Shown one piece after another: positions 17,601-28,500 of a stretch of DNA of 64,000 bases. The notes beneath the pieces were generated by a model. That model ran no database searches. It saw nothing but the letters and a program-made list of their open reading frames with translations, and had not been told where the DNA came from. The DNA is taken from positions 2,046,001 through 2,110,000 of the forward strand of contig NZ_JABAIA010000002.1 in assembly GCF_012641275.1 (NCBI RefSeq), written 5' to 3'. Origin of the DNA: Chitinophaga varians (lineage in GTDB: Bacteria; Bacteroidota; Bacteroidia; Chitinophagales; Chitinophagaceae). The position numbers and the translations under genes are program-made. Position 1 is the first letter of the stretch, and each line of letters begins with the position of its first letter.

Positions 17601-18060
17601 CGGCAACTATATTGTAGACCTTCCTTCCCCCGGAGGAAATAGTTGTTTGAATCTTGCGGCGGTGTCGGCTGTTCGTAAATCACAGTTAAACAGCAGCAAA
17701 AAATATTCGCTTTCCTTCTGGTCACAGGGAGGCAATGTTTCTGTAACCGGCGGGACAATCGAAAATGATATGTCAGATGTAACGCGCGGTGGCTGGGTAT
17801 TGAGAACTATGATCATTTCACAGGCTACAGATATTACCATTAGCGGAAGTGGGTATATAGATAATGTCAGGCTGGCACCAACAGACGCTGTAATGATTGC
17901 GCGTACCTACGACGAGAATAAAAATATTTCATCTGCTATCAATGAAAATAACGTGATTTCATATTATGAATATGATGAGCTGGGAAGAATTAAAAATATC
18001 ATGGATGGAGACAGGAATATTATTAAATCCTATAACTACCAGTATAAAGTAACCCCCTGA
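14668..18060 (+). CDS. Secreted RHS/YD-repeat-type protein (first of a pair)
   Basis: This 1130-residue protein has a signal peptide (about 1-29, hydrophobic core FFCLFLLLSAVFAHAQ). The mature start LPSGKAQVDFPLFNYDDGGKLS resembles the N-terminal part of Bacteroidota RHS proteins and of SpvB/TcB-like shells (GLGWELNAGGRISRITKG). YD-like repeats run through the body, for example YEYDELGRIKNI at the end. It has no RHS core signature and no toxin tip, and stops just before where those would come. The following gene, 28 bp later, carries them. The two probably form one surface or secreted complex, by analogy with TcB/TcC cages (inference). Confidence 0.75.
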   Translation: MTVRSLCRQVIKNFFCLFLLLSAVFAHAQVDLPSGKAQVDFPLFNYDDGGKLSLSVGLFYTDGDGVKVNKMASTVGLGWELNAGGRISRITKGEPDDQVGGTFGNELYATGNLYTPNNGTRGVMPYGMGWVPLVQYSLDYFKYSADVIADRAQDEFVFQFGGRTGRFVINTLGGITILDDSRLKIERVDEDMTANNILTRISSFVITDETGVRYTFSDKELGKIISYQTKGKKQFFLDPAPANMLTYLSRQQYKISNYSVVNGWLLTEIFDPFTQKKIKFSYDSYSVEYLFDIDAMVSVTRRDDGLDDVTALRADSRVAATLKRITQVELPDNTKIKFTYSTADRADLPGAKALVKMAVEDNDKEKFSYQFNYNYFSRTNLRDFTYSFPADEVGNARLCLSSFQKSGTNNVKDNPYRFTYYSGYQGVPPRCGARSDHWGYYNTNFELWDTDIHTYQNLQGISQAFRRVIGQLSDIQSGTLKSIQYPNGGSMEYEYESNTFFDNTREIRTGGLRVKKVTWKDGVGVNPDVSKEYKYTREDGKSSAWGYVEPNYTNTSLTKLVVPVKGSFTVGALSRDLAVPVLQSAFYNYSHFDNPQFKGQSVMASNLVMSLIMVAIRYLIADAFFPSEIEKDISSQNNSSLQAKKLNPLPGTYARVTVFEGTEADNRGRSVYEFTTDKDFPIQYPLGAYSSQQRYVPGLYGMLKRKKVFNKKGDIVKEVYNKYEAFIKEIRDNLNYSVDFSPTRTLVTPYNYLGQYYNYVGAFKDEYYPLTGRSKLVYSIEKNYTDNSRLMEFRTDYLYDNNYNLKKVTTKTSLNEKIEKRIYYPYDYNVTGTLKLLKDNNVLSVPISTEYWLISEGKEDMLTGMETAEMTQLANGAFKPEKIYRLVTKSPVPKSIIGEFKPDALIRNSSLIKEQVRYVYNNNGELISTIAEDRIESNIYDDKGNTIIAKAMNAAPGEIAFTSFERNAAGNWTIASATGNYIVDLPSPGGNSCLNLAAVSAVRKSQLNSSKKYSLSFWSQGGNVSVTGGTIENDMSDVTRGGWVLRTMIISQATDITISGSGYIDNVRLAPTDAVMIARTYDENKNISSAINENNVISYYEYDELGRIKNIMDGDRNIIKSYNYQYKVTP

Positions 18061-18088
18061 TTGTAAATTATCCTTATTCTACTGTGAT

Positions 18089-21000
18089 ATGAAAGCTATT
18101 CAATTGCTCAGAAGAGCTATTATAATACTTTTGATTTTTGCCGGGAAAATCAACCTGCAGGCGCAGTGTACAGAAGAACCGGCCTGCCTGGCCGGGACCA
18201 CCGTCGACTTTGAAATTAGTTATGATCCTGCCGTTAGCAATATCAGCTGGTCCGTAAATGCGGGCGGGGAAATTGTTGGTGGTCAGAACCGGAAAATTGT
18301 AAACGTGAAATTTCCTACGGCAGGGTTTTACACGGTTTCTGTATATTATCTTAAGAATGGGGCGGAGAAAGGCGGCTGCTGGAATATCTGGGCCAGAAAT
18401 CCTCTTTCTGGCGGTGTAATTTCTGCTAACAACGCTACGGTGCTGAAGGGAGATGTACTGGAATATTCCAGAATAACCAATACCACAGCAGGTTCTGGCG
18501 GGATAGGAGAGGACAGGGGGTATAAGACAGCATATCAGTGGCAGGAATCACCGGATGGTATAACGTGGACTGACGTAGGCGGTGCTGTCGGTATTGATTG
18601 TACAGGTAGCAGTATCTGTGAAGGGAGGGTCTATTTCAGAAGAAGAATATGGGATTTTTATGAAACAGCTTACTCCAACGTGGTCTATGTTGATGTTGTA
18701 CCAGCACTGAATGCAGGAACGGTTTCTTCATCCCAGATAATCACCCCCGGCAGCGCACCGGCCCAGTTTCAGGGAACAGCTGCCAGCGGGGGCGCAAATG
18801 TTTATACTTATCAGTGGGAAAGTTCCGTCAACGGAATAAACTGGACCAGCATAGGCGGTGCTACCGGTACCGGCTACCAGGCTCCGGTCCTGAACGAAAC
18901 AACTTATTTCAGAAGAAAGACTGTTTCTGATCAGTTATCAGGCTACTCCAATGTGTTGCAGGTAATCGCAACAGATGCAACCACTGTCAATAAACCGGTA
19001 AGCAACAACGTGACTGCGGTTGCCCCCGTAGTAGCTGTCAGGGATTATAGTGCGGTGAATACGGCAAACCTTAATAAGGTGACGAGCTTCACGCTCCTGC
19101 GGCCTGGTATCTTGACTGGCAGCCAGTTGGACGGCCTGACAGATCAGCGCGATTTTCAAAAGACTGTTAGCTATCTGGATGGTCTCGGAAGACCCATTGA
19201 AAGCATCGCCGTGAATGCCGGCAGTAATCAGAAAGACCTGGTGGGCGTAAACATGTACGATCAGTTTGGCAATCAGCCGGTGGAGCATTTGTCTTATCTT
19301 GCTGCCACCGACAATTCCAATAAAGGCAGTTTCAGGACCGATGTTGCTACCAGGCAACCGGAATATTACAATACGCTCACTAATAATCAGGAAGGCTATT
19401 TTTACCGGAAAACCACCCCTGAGGAATCTCCGCTCAGCCGCGCTGTGGAATCAGCCGATCCCGGCAAATCCTTCGCAGGAAATAACGTTAGCCGGGTCGT
19501 TACCACAAGGACAAGCCTTGAAACTGACAATGTGAGAATTTGGTCTATCGGGGAAAATGATGACGACAAGCCCGTGAGTACCGGAGTATATCCAACGGCC
19601 GCCCTGAACGTAAATATTGGTACAGACGAACATAATCTGAAAAACTATCAATATTATGACAGGCAGGGTAGGCTGGTTATGATGGCAGAACAGGCAGATG
19701 CAGACAACCCGGCTAATGAACTAAGAACATATTATGTTTACGCGGCATCAGGTGTGCTGAGATATATTATTACCCCGCTGGCTGTAAAATACTGCGCTAC
19801 AAAAAATGAGTGGGGATTCGGAAACAGCGATGGAGAAAAGGCGTTAAAGGAGCTTTGCTATAAATATATTTATGACAGCAAAGGACGTGTCGTTTCAAAA
19901 TGGATACCAGGGGCTCAGATGCCGGACCATATTGTTTACGATTCCCGTAGCCGGCCTGTGCTTTCACAGAATGCGCGTCTAAAGTCACGTGATGAATGGA
20001 TGCTGCGTTTTTATGACGGACTGGACAGGATTGTCATGGTGGCTTTGTATAAGAACCCGACAGCCACGAGGGAAAGCCTGCAGAATATGGTAGACCAGAC
20101 GGTGGCAAACAATGTGGGCATAACCTTTAATAATCCGCCTGCCACAGATTTGTATCTTGACAGGCGCGATAACAGCAGGATATATGAGGCTACGCAGACC
20201 ATTACTTTTGTCACCGGATTTGAAAGTGTTTCGGGAGATGAATTTGAGGCAAAAATAAATCCTGCCGCTACAGCCAGGATGGAAACCATTACTGTCAATA
20301 ATCCGGTACCAGGGATCACGGGGTATGACCCCCAGGCCATTTACTACTATGACCGCTATCAATGGACCGAAGCCCGGCCGTTTGATAATTCATTTAAACT
20401 GGAACCAGGAACAAACCCCTATCCGGTACCGGTTAAGGCATCTTCACAGGTCTTCGGAAAAGCTACCGGCACGAAAATAAAAGTATCGGGGAAAAATCAA
20501 TGGCTGTCCACTACGGTATTCTATGATGAAAAGGGACGGATAATACAGTCTCAGGCGGATAATATTTCAGGAGGTGTGGATATGACAACACTTCAGTATG
20601 ATTTCAGCGGAAATGTTTTATCATATTACCAGTCCATCAGGAATCCCCGCAGTACAGGATCTCCGCTGGTGCGTATGCAAATCAGCTATGCGTACGATGT
20701 AAACGGAAATGTTACACAAACAAATCATACCCTGTTTGATAATAACACTGCTGTGACCAAACAGCTCAGTACCTGTACCTATGATGAGCTGGGACGGCTT
20801 AAAACAAAACAGCTGTCCAACCTTGAAACGCTTTCCTTCAATTATAACCTGAATGGCCAGTTAACAGGAATCAACAGCGACTATGCGAAAAATAAGGCGG
20901 CCGGAAATTATTTCGGTATGGAGCTGTTTTATGAAACCGGATTTAGCCGTAAAAGCCTGAAAGGAACGCTGGCAGGAGTGTCATGGAGAAGGACCGGTAA

Positions 21001-23632
21001 CCCTGATGAATGGCATGCCTATGGTTATACCTATGATAATGCCGGCAGGTTCAGCCGTGCTGACTATAGCCAGAACACGTCCGGCAACTGGAATAACGGA
21101 ACCGCAGATTATACGTCCGGCGTCCTGCAATACGATGAGAACGGAAATATCAAGAAGATGCGGCAACTGGGAATGCTTACCGGAAACGTTAAGACGACTA
21201 TAGACGACCTCACCTACACCAATGACAATAACGAATGGAGCAATACCCTGAAAGGCGTTACAGATATACAGGGAGATAAACACCTCGGTGACTTTAAAAA
21301 TTATAATGGAAGAACAGGAAACGATGATTATTCATATGATGTTGCCGGCAGCCTTATTAAGGATAAGAACCGGGGTATCACCATTGTCAACAATTTCCTG
21401 ACAGGAAAACCAGATAAAATTAGTATTGACAAAAATCCTGATCAATCAATTGAATACCTATATGATGTAGCCGGGAATACCCTTAGCCGGACAGTGAAGG
21501 ATGGAGCTAACTCCATTGAATATACCTATATCAGTGGACTGCTGTATAAAAATAACGAGCTGGTATATATCCCACAGCCGGAAGGCAGGATAAGGAAAAA
21601 CGCCAGCGGTAGCCCGGTATATGATTTCTTTATCACGGACTACCTGGGCAATGTCAGAACAGTAATAACAGACGAAACCAGCCAGCTTTATTACAGGGCT
21701 TCTCATGAAGACAACCCACAGCCGGTACCTGCAGTGCCTGAAAGAGAAGCCTTCAGCTTTCCGGAAAATATTGATGTCATTCCTCCGGGACATAAATTCT
21801 ATAATTATAATGGCGTTTCCAACAAAAAATACGTAAGGCTCAACAGCAACGAAGCCGGCCGTAAGATTGGAACAGGAAAGGTTTTACGGGTAATGGCCGG
21901 CGATATGGTGGAAGTAGGTGTGCTCTCATGGTATCAGCAAAATTCGCCTGCCAACAATACCCCCTCTTCGTTACCGGCTGATATAGTTAATCAGCTCATA
22001 AATGCGTTGCTAGGACCAGCCAGTACTGTGCCAAATGGTAAGGGTAATCTTCTACAGAGCAATGCCAGCGGACTTATTCTTAATAGAGACGAGTTTAATA
22101 CCTACGTTAACAATACGCAGTCAGAAAATCTGCCATCTGCTGTCCCTAAAGCATATCTCAATTATGTACTCTTCGATGACAATTTTAAAATGGTTAACGG
22201 TGGCGTGGCCCGGGTGCAACAACCTAATGAGGTTTCACCGCTGACAGGACAGATGAACGTCACCAAAAATGGTTTTCTGTATGTGTACATCAGTAATGAA
22301 AGTCCCACAGACGTATTCTTTGATGACCTGGTAGTAAAACACACAACCGGGCATCTATTGCAGGAAGACAGTTATTATCCGTTTGGACTGCAGATGACGG
22401 GGCTTAGCAGCAGGGCGCTTAACAGGCCCCAGAACAATTTGTTATTTAACGGTATCGAAAAAACAGATGAATTTGATCTGGGCTTATATAATGCCTTCTA
22501 CAGGACAATGGACCCGCAAATTGGCCGTTGGTGGCAGGTGGACCCGGAAAATCAGCAGTATTATAATTTATCTCCCTATAATGTTAACGTAAATAATCCG
22601 GTAAACTTTGCTGATCCGCTGGGGAACAGTGTAACAGACTGGTTCGGACGCTTCGGGGCTTTAATATGGAAAGATAGCGAAGCCTCATCCATGGTGATCA
22701 ACGGGCAGATTTTCACCAATATGGGTAAAGATCTTATCGTAAAGGTAGGAGGTTATACCTATGTTTATTTCGGGGAAAAACTCATCAGTATCAATGGTGA
22801 GAATATGATCAATTCCGGTCACCAGTTTGTTGAATTTGTGTCAAAACTGGGTACCAGTGCGCTGAGCGATTTAACCAGATCAATCTATAACCAGAAAGTT
22901 AATCGTGAATCTTCTTTTGCAAGAGGACTGACAGGCAACGGTGTTTTAAGCGATGAAACATTAGACAGGTTCAGAAAGGAGGCCAACAGAGAATCGTTGT
23001 CTGCTCTTAAAACTGCATGGGCCAAGGAGTTGTCGGGGACCGACCCCGCTTCTATAAATTATATGATTAATCCGTTTGCCAGGGCCAACTTTTTATCGAC
23101 ACGAGCACTGGCGGCTACTTCCAACGAAGAAGCGCTGGGGTTGATTTCAGCTACGGCCGTTGATGTGGCCACACAGTGGCTGTTCGGAATGGAAGGTATC
23201 CGGCCCAGGAATTTCAAACCGGGGCTTTCTTTCAGCACGGCGGAGATGCCTAAGGTCAATAATTCGATTATTGTCGGTGATGGTGGGAATTATGTAACCC
23301 GAATGAAATATGTGAGAGACATTTATGAGCATGAAACGCTGTCAGATATAGTACAGTCAGCAGTTGACAGAACAAACGGTACAGGACTGGAACATGCTGT
23401 TGTGAGATTAGGGCCTAACAGCCCCTTTCCCGGTCTGAAAGTGATGGTAAGCGGCGGAACACATGGTATCGAGTTTGCACCGGGAGAAATTACTACCCTG
23501 TTTGGGCATACACATCCGACTGTAACAGGAGCGAGTGCTGCAGATTTTAGGGCCCTACAGCAGCTAAATCAAAGTAAACAGTATATTTTTGAGGGATTAA
23601 CCGGAGAAAAGTTATTAATAAGAAAACCATAG
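18089..23632 (+). CDS. Secreted RHS protein with DUF6443-type region and C-terminal JAMM-like toxin candidate
   Basis: This is an 1847-residue protein. A signal peptide (about 1-28) is followed by Ig/PKD-like segments (about 30-300, two QWESS/QWQES repeats), a DUF6443-type region (about 320-445, SYLDGLGRPIES), and YD repeats. The RHS core lies near 1183-1490 (DYLGNVRTVITDE; YRTMDPQIGRWWQVDPE). After the core, about 350 residues are unique. They contain Glu1768, then GHTHPTVTGASAAD with His1807, His1809, Ser1816 and Asp1819, close to the JAMM metalloprotease pattern E...HxHx(7)SxxD but one residue short in the spacer. The small gene starting 2 bases after the stop is a probable immunity gene. 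RHS class is firm; the tip activity is tentative. Confidence 0.85.
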   Translation: MKAIQLLRRAIIILLIFAGKINLQAQCTEEPACLAGTTVDFEISYDPAVSNISWSVNAGGEIVGGQNRKIVNVKFPTAGFYTVSVYYLKNGAEKGGCWNIWARNPLSGGVISANNATVLKGDVLEYSRITNTTAGSGGIGEDRGYKTAYQWQESPDGITWTDVGGAVGIDCTGSSICEGRVYFRRRIWDFYETAYSNVVYVDVVPALNAGTVSSSQIITPGSAPAQFQGTAASGGANVYTYQWESSVNGINWTSIGGATGTGYQAPVLNETTYFRRKTVSDQLSGYSNVLQVIATDATTVNKPVSNNVTAVAPVVAVRDYSAVNTANLNKVTSFTLLRPGILTGSQLDGLTDQRDFQKTVSYLDGLGRPIESIAVNAGSNQKDLVGVNMYDQFGNQPVEHLSYLAATDNSNKGSFRTDVATRQPEYYNTLTNNQEGYFYRKTTPEESPLSRAVESADPGKSFAGNNVSRVVTTRTSLETDNVRIWSIGENDDDKPVSTGVYPTAALNVNIGTDEHNLKNYQYYDRQGRLVMMAEQADADNPANELRTYYVYAASGVLRYIITPLAVKYCATKNEWGFGNSDGEKALKELCYKYIYDSKGRVVSKWIPGAQMPDHIVYDSRSRPVLSQNARLKSRDEWMLRFYDGLDRIVMVALYKNPTATRESLQNMVDQTVANNVGITFNNPPATDLYLDRRDNSRIYEATQTITFVTGFESVSGDEFEAKINPAATARMETITVNNPVPGITGYDPQAIYYYDRYQWTEARPFDNSFKLEPGTNPYPVPVKASSQVFGKATGTKIKVSGKNQWLSTTVFYDEKGRIIQSQADNISGGVDMTTLQYDFSGNVLSYYQSIRNPRSTGSPLVRMQISYAYDVNGNVTQTNHTLFDNNTAVTKQLSTCTYDELGRLKTKQLSNLETLSFNYNLNGQLTGINSDYAKNKAAGNYFGMELFYETGFSRKSLKGTLAGVSWRRTGNPDEWHAYGYTYDNAGRFSRADYSQNTSGNWNNGTADYTSGVLQYDENGNIKKMRQLGMLTGNVKTTIDDLTYTNDNNEWSNTLKGVTDIQGDKHLGDFKNYNGRTGNDDYSYDVAGSLIKDKNRGITIVNNFLTGKPDKISIDKNPDQSIEYLYDVAGNTLSRTVKDGANSIEYTYISGLLYKNNELVYIPQPEGRIRKNASGSPVYDFFITDYLGNVRTVITDETSQLYYRASHEDNPQPVPAVPEREAFSFPENIDVIPPGHKFYNYNGVSNKKYVRLNSNEAGRKIGTGKVLRVMAGDMVEVGVLSWYQQNSPANNTPSSLPADIVNQLINALLGPASTVPNGKGNLLQSNASGLILNRDEFNTYVNNTQSENLPSAVPKAYLNYVLFDDNFKMVNGGVARVQQPNEVSPLTGQMNVTKNGFLYVYISNESPTDVFFDDLVVKHTTGHLLQEDSYYPFGLQMTGLSSRALNRPQNNLLFNGIEKTDEFDLGLYNAFYRTMDPQIGRWWQVDPENQQYYNLSPYNVNVNNPVNFADPLGNSVTDWFGRFGALIWKDSEASSMVINGQIFTNMGKDLIVKVGGYTYVYFGEKLISINGENMINSGHQFVEFVSKLGTSALSDLTRSIYNQKVNRESSFARGLTGNGVLSDETLDRFRKEANRESLSALKTAWAKELSGTDPASINYMINPFARANFLSTRALAATSNEEALGLISATAVDVATQWLFGMEGIRPRNFKPGLSFSTAEMPKVNNSIIVGDGGNYVTRMKYVRDIYEHETLSDIVQSAVDRTNGTGLEHAVVRLGPNSPFPGLKVMVSGGTHGIEFAPGEITTLFGHTHPTVTGASAADFRALQQLNQSKQYIFEGLTGEKLLIRKP

Positions 23633-23634
23633 CT

Positions 23635-24123
23635 ATGGCAATTATATTTGAAAATGAAAGTACCTGCCCCTTATGCGGGCAGGTACTGAATAAAGAGAAA
23701 CCTTATTTTCTGCTGCCACCGCTTATCGGGAATGTGAAAGACCCCTTGTTTATTTTCAGTGACAGCGGCATACACGTTGAGTGCTTTGAGAAGAGCCCTT
23801 TAAAGGAAACCGTATTGTACCATCTGGACATCTATGATAAGAGGCTACCTGTAACGGCACTCAAATGTGACGTTGACGGTGCTTTAATCACTGACTTGCG
23901 GAAGGCGCTGCTCTTTGGGCTATTGACATCTGATCCTGCTGAACCGCTGTACCATTTTAATTATACGGTACTCAATATTGATAATGTGAACAAATGGGAA
24001 AAGAAGGATGCGTTTCTGAAGACTGCATCCGGCTTTTTACAGCAGGGAAAGTGGGAAAGCCTCGCCGGTCCTGGCTTGCTTCGTAACCTGGTGGATAAGA
24101 TTAATCAGGCTTCCCGCGCATAG
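23635..24123 (+). CDS. Putative immunity protein for the secreted RHS toxin
   Basis: I do not recognise this 162-residue protein. It begins with a CPLCGQVL motif (Cys13, Cys16) and later has HVECFEKS, so it may bind zinc through Cys/His residues. No signal peptide or membrane segment is visible. It starts 2 bp after the stop of the RHS gene, on the same strand, which is the usual place for an immunity gene. The role is inferred from position only. Confidence 0.6.
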   Translation: MAIIFENESTCPLCGQVLNKEKPYFLLPPLIGNVKDPLFIFSDSGIHVECFEKSPLKETVLYHLDIYDKRLPVTALKCDVDGALITDLRKALLFGLLTSDPAEPLYHFNYTVLNIDNVNKWEKKDAFLKTASGFLQQGKWESLAGPGLLRNLVDKINQASRA

Positions 24124-24218
24124 GCGGTTTATTTTTGCGCTCATATTGATAGTAATAAGATAAATTTAAATATTAGCAGGCGTAATCCTTACTTTTAGGC
24201 TGATAACTTCATTAGCCC

Positions 24219-25409
24219 ATGAATGTAATGCTGTCTGGTGTAGATGTATTGTTGGCTGATGCTCCGCATTGGAAAACCAGCCGTATCGGCCTGGTGACTA
24301 ACCATGCTGCCTGCACGGCGGATTTCCAGCCTGCGCGACAGGCCTTGCTGGCAGCGGGTTTTAATATTACCCGGTTGTTTTCTCCGGAACATGGTTTGGA
24401 CACCATCGGGGTGGACGGTGCAGCAATGAAAGACGGGACCGATCCGTTGACTGGCCTGCCGGTGACAAGTCTGTACGGCGGCAAGTTGGCGCCTGATGAA
24501 CAAGACCTGGCGGAGGTGGACCTGGTACTGTTTGATATCCCGGATATCGGCTGCCGTTTTTATACTTATCTGTGGACGATGACCCATGTCATGGAAGCCT
24601 GTGCGCTTCATGGGAAGCACCTGGTGATCGCCGACCGGCCTAATCCTTTGTCCGGCCGGCTGGACCTCGCCGAGGGACCATTGCTGGACGAACGCCATTG
24701 CAGCAGCTTCATCGGAAGGTGGAACATGCCGCTCAGGCACAGCTGTACGCTGGGCGAACTGGCGCTGTATTTCAAGGCAACAGCCGGCAGCAGTATATTA
24801 CAGACAAATGCATTCCGAATGGAGGTGGTCCGTTGCGCCAACTGGCAACGGACAATGTTCTACCCCCAATGGCGGCATTCTTTTGTGCCTACATCCCCGG
24901 CCATCCCCTGTTTTGAATCCGCATTGCTATATCCGGGCCTTGGCCTGCTGGAGGCGACCAACATCAGCGAAGGAAGAGGCACGGCGACCCCGTTTCGCAT
25001 CGCGGGAGCGCCCTGGATGGATGGCGCCGGCGTTGCAGCGCGGATAAATACGGCGCATCCTGGCGGCGTTTATGCCCGGCCGGTAACATTCAAGCCCACA
25101 GAAGGAAAATATGCCGGGCAAAAGTGCGATGGGGTTATGCTTCATGTGCAGGACCCGTCGGTTTTCAGGCCGGTCCGCTATGGATGGCTGCTGCTCTGTC
25201 TCATTAAAAAACTTCATCCCGGCTTTTTTGCGTGGGCTTCCTATCCCACCTATGTCAATCACACCGGCGCCCGGCATCTTGATCTGCTGACCGGGGTGCA
25301 GGAGGCAGAATCTTTAGTAGCGGTAACAGGTGATAACATCGATGACATCAGCCGCTATACCGGCGCCGGAGACTGGCCAGCACGGGTTGCCCCGTATTTA
25401 TTGTATTAG
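24219..25409 (+). CDS. DUF1343 protein, exo-beta-N-acetylmuramidase NamZ type (GH171)
   Basis: This 396-residue protein matches the DUF1343 family, whose characterised member NamZ removes terminal MurNAc from peptidoglycan fragments. Family landmarks are RIGLVTNHAA (about 22-31), LFSPEHGL (about 53-60), VTSLYG, LVLFDIPDIGCRFYTYLWTM (about 105-124), ADRPNPLSG (about 137-145) and EGRGTATPF (about 249-257). No signal peptide is seen with this start; family members exist in both exported and cytoplasmic forms. It stands alone between two RHS loci with 95 bp and 142 bp gaps, so it is probably its own transcript. A role in cell-wall recycling is likely. Confidence 0.85.
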   Translation: MNVMLSGVDVLLADAPHWKTSRIGLVTNHAACTADFQPARQALLAAGFNITRLFSPEHGLDTIGVDGAAMKDGTDPLTGLPVTSLYGGKLAPDEQDLAEVDLVLFDIPDIGCRFYTYLWTMTHVMEACALHGKHLVIADRPNPLSGRLDLAEGPLLDERHCSSFIGRWNMPLRHSCTLGELALYFKATAGSSILQTNAFRMEVVRCANWQRTMFYPQWRHSFVPTSPAIPCFESALLYPGLGLLEATNISEGRGTATPFRIAGAPWMDGAGVAARINTAHPGGVYARPVTFKPTEGKYAGQKCDGVMLHVQDPSVFRPVRYGWLLLCLIKKLHPGFFAWASYPTYVNHTGARHLDLLTGVQEAESLVAVTGDNIDDISRYTGAGDWPARVAPYLLY

Positions 25410-25551
25410 CCTTTACCGCCACGGGAAATTTTATCTTGTTACAGTAAAAATGGTGTATTCTTCAAAGAAAGCGCTAAATTTAGATGCAGGACATGCATAT
25501 GTCTGATTGATCTGTTTGCCCTCGAACCATCTTTAGCGAAAAACTACCTTT

Positions 25552-28500
25552 ATGTTGCTTAGTAACAAGCACTTCACCCCGGTTATAGGCCTGGATATAC
25601 ACATTGTTATTCTCCTGGGCTTTCCCATTCCTTTACCGCATCCTTACATAGGACTGGTGGTAGACCCCATGGACTATGTGCCGTTTATTGGCGCTACTAC
25701 TAAAGTGAACCATGTGCCGCGCGGTAAAAGCGACACTAGTGGTAAAATTATTATCCTCTTTCATATCCCCATGGGCGGGCCTTTCCTGCTAGCGCCCATG
25801 ATAGGGCACGATTCCGTGAATTTTTTCGGCAGCAAAAAAGTGAAAGTGGAGGGAAACCTGATGAGCCCTTCGGGCCATATGCTGATGACCTGTAACGACA
25901 TCGGTATCCCGCTTTCCCTACAGCCCGGAAAAAAATTCATCCCTATCCCCAGCCTCTACCTGCCTACTTCCTTTTCTATCCCGCTTTCCTTCGGGAAACC
26001 AGTGATGGTCGGCGGTCCTTACGTACCGGATTGGGCTGGCGTACTGCTGAACCTCATTATGTCGTATGGTTTTGGGGCGATGATGAAAGGACTGGGCAAA
26101 GCCGGTAAAAAGGCCATGACCCGGCTGAACAAGGCATTAAAGAAAAAGCTGGGCAGCAATAAACTGAGCAAATTCCTCTGTAAGAAAGGGTTTGAGCCGG
26201 TTGACCTGGTGCAGGGCATCGTCATATACGATGGAACGGACTTCGAACTGCCAGGCCCGGTCGCCCTTAAATGGGAACGCTCCTGGAACAGTGACAGCGA
26301 CTTCGAAGGACTGCTGGGACATGGCACCCATATGAGCTACGATATGCGGGTAGTGGAGCTGGAGGAAGAGGCGGCTACGGTGGTAGTATTGGGAGATGGC
26401 CGCTGCGCGGTATTTGACCAGTTATCGTATAGTGGTGAAAGTGATTACAACCGGCATGAAAGAATGACCCTCACCCGCACCGCCACCGATGAATTTGAAC
26501 TGTTCGACTACGCGCAGAGACTGACCTACACTTTCCGTAAACAGCCGGGAGAACAGCAGTTCCGCCTGATCACCATTACCAACGAAGCAGGTTTCTTTAT
26601 CAGCCTGCATTATGCTAATAACTGCCTGCTGCGTGTTATCGACAGCGCCGGCCGGCACCTGCATATTGACAGCGACAATGCCGGCAGGATCACCCGGGTG
26701 ACAGTAAGGCATCGTGGCGAACAGAAAGTCCTGGTAAATTACGCTTACAATGATGCCGGCGACCTGGTGGAAATTACGGACGCCCTGTCACAGTCCGTTC
26801 GCATCCAATACCGTCATCACCTGATGGTATCCAAAACAGACCGTAACGGGCAAACTTTTTACTGGGAATACGACAAGGAAAACCGCTGCACCCACACCTG
26901 GGGAGACGGCGGCCTGCTGGAAGGACGGATCGCGTATTATCCCCAGCACGGATATAACCTTGTGACCAATTCGCTGGGCCATACCACAACCTACTACTAT
27001 ACCCCGGATTTTGTAGTAGAGCAGATCAAAGATCCTGTTGGCAGTTCCACTTTCTTCTCTTACACAGAACATTTCGAAGTATACCGGATCACAGATCCGG
27101 AAGGTAACGTTACCGGCTACACTTACGATGAACATGGTAACCAGACCAGCATCATACAACCAGACGGCTCCGAATATACTTTTGTGTATGATCCTGAGCA
27201 CAGGCTTATCCTGTCCGGTGACCCGGAAGGCGCCACCCGCACGTTTATCTACTATAGGGAGAGCGGGCTTTTACATACGCTGACAGAGGCGGATGGCCGC
27301 ATACAGATTTTCAGGTATAATGACCGGCACCTGCTTTCCATGGTGGAAAATGAGCAGGAAGATAAAACCTGGCTCACCTATGATGCCGATTACAATCTGC
27401 ATGCGCTCACCCTGCCAGACGGCGGTAAAGCGGTATGGGAGTACGATGCCTGGGGACAATGTACCAATAGCGTTAATCCGTTGGGGCAGGAGCAGCTTTT
27501 CCGTTATGATGTATTGGGACGCATCACAGATGTGAAGCTGCCGGACGGCAATCGCGTAGAACTGCAATACAACGCCTATGAGGACGTAGTAAGCGTCAAA
27601 GACAAACATCAGCAGGTACGTTTTGGATATACTGCCCTCGGCAGCCTGAAAACGAGAGAAGAGAATGGCACCAAAATACATTTCACCTACAATACGGAAG
27701 AGCAGTTAACACGGCTGGTAAACGAACATGGCGAAAGTTATTCCTTCCAGCGGAACAGGCGCGGGGATGTGGTCTCTGAAACAGGATTTGACGGCCTTAC
27801 CCGCCATTATGAACGCGACAGTGCCGGTAAAGTCATAAAGATACAACGGCCGGGCCAGCGCTGGACGACCTATGAATATGACTATAACGGCCGCATCATC
27901 CGGTCGGCCTACAGCGACGGCACCTGGGAAACGTATAACTATAACCGTAACGGCCTGCTGACAGAAGCAGAGAATGAACACAATACCATCAGGCTGGCGC
28001 GTGATGTGGCAGGCAGGATTACGCAGGAGTGGCAGAACGGACATGCCGTTACCCGCAGCTATGACAGGAACGGACGGTGTAAAACAATACAAAGCAGCAT
28101 AGGCGCTGATATCAGGCTGCATCGTAATAACCTCGGGGAGGTAACAACGATGGAGGCCTCCGCAGCAGAGGGAGAAGACGCCTGGACCGCCCACATACAA
28201 CGTAACGCATTCGGGCTCGAAATAGAACGTACGCTGCCCGGCGGCATAAAAAGCACATGGACGTACGACAGCGGCGCCATGCCGGCATCGCATATCGTGC
28301 AAAGCGGTTCCCGCACCACCCGCAGCAGGCAATACCATTGGGATGCCAACCAACGCCTGAAACAAATCGTCAATGGCCTCAGCAAAGGAACGGCGAAATT
28401 TGGATATGATGATCTGGGCAACCTGGCGTGGGGTCAATATGAAGATGGACAATACGATTACCGCCTGCCCGACAAAACAGGCAATCTGCATAAGACCCAG

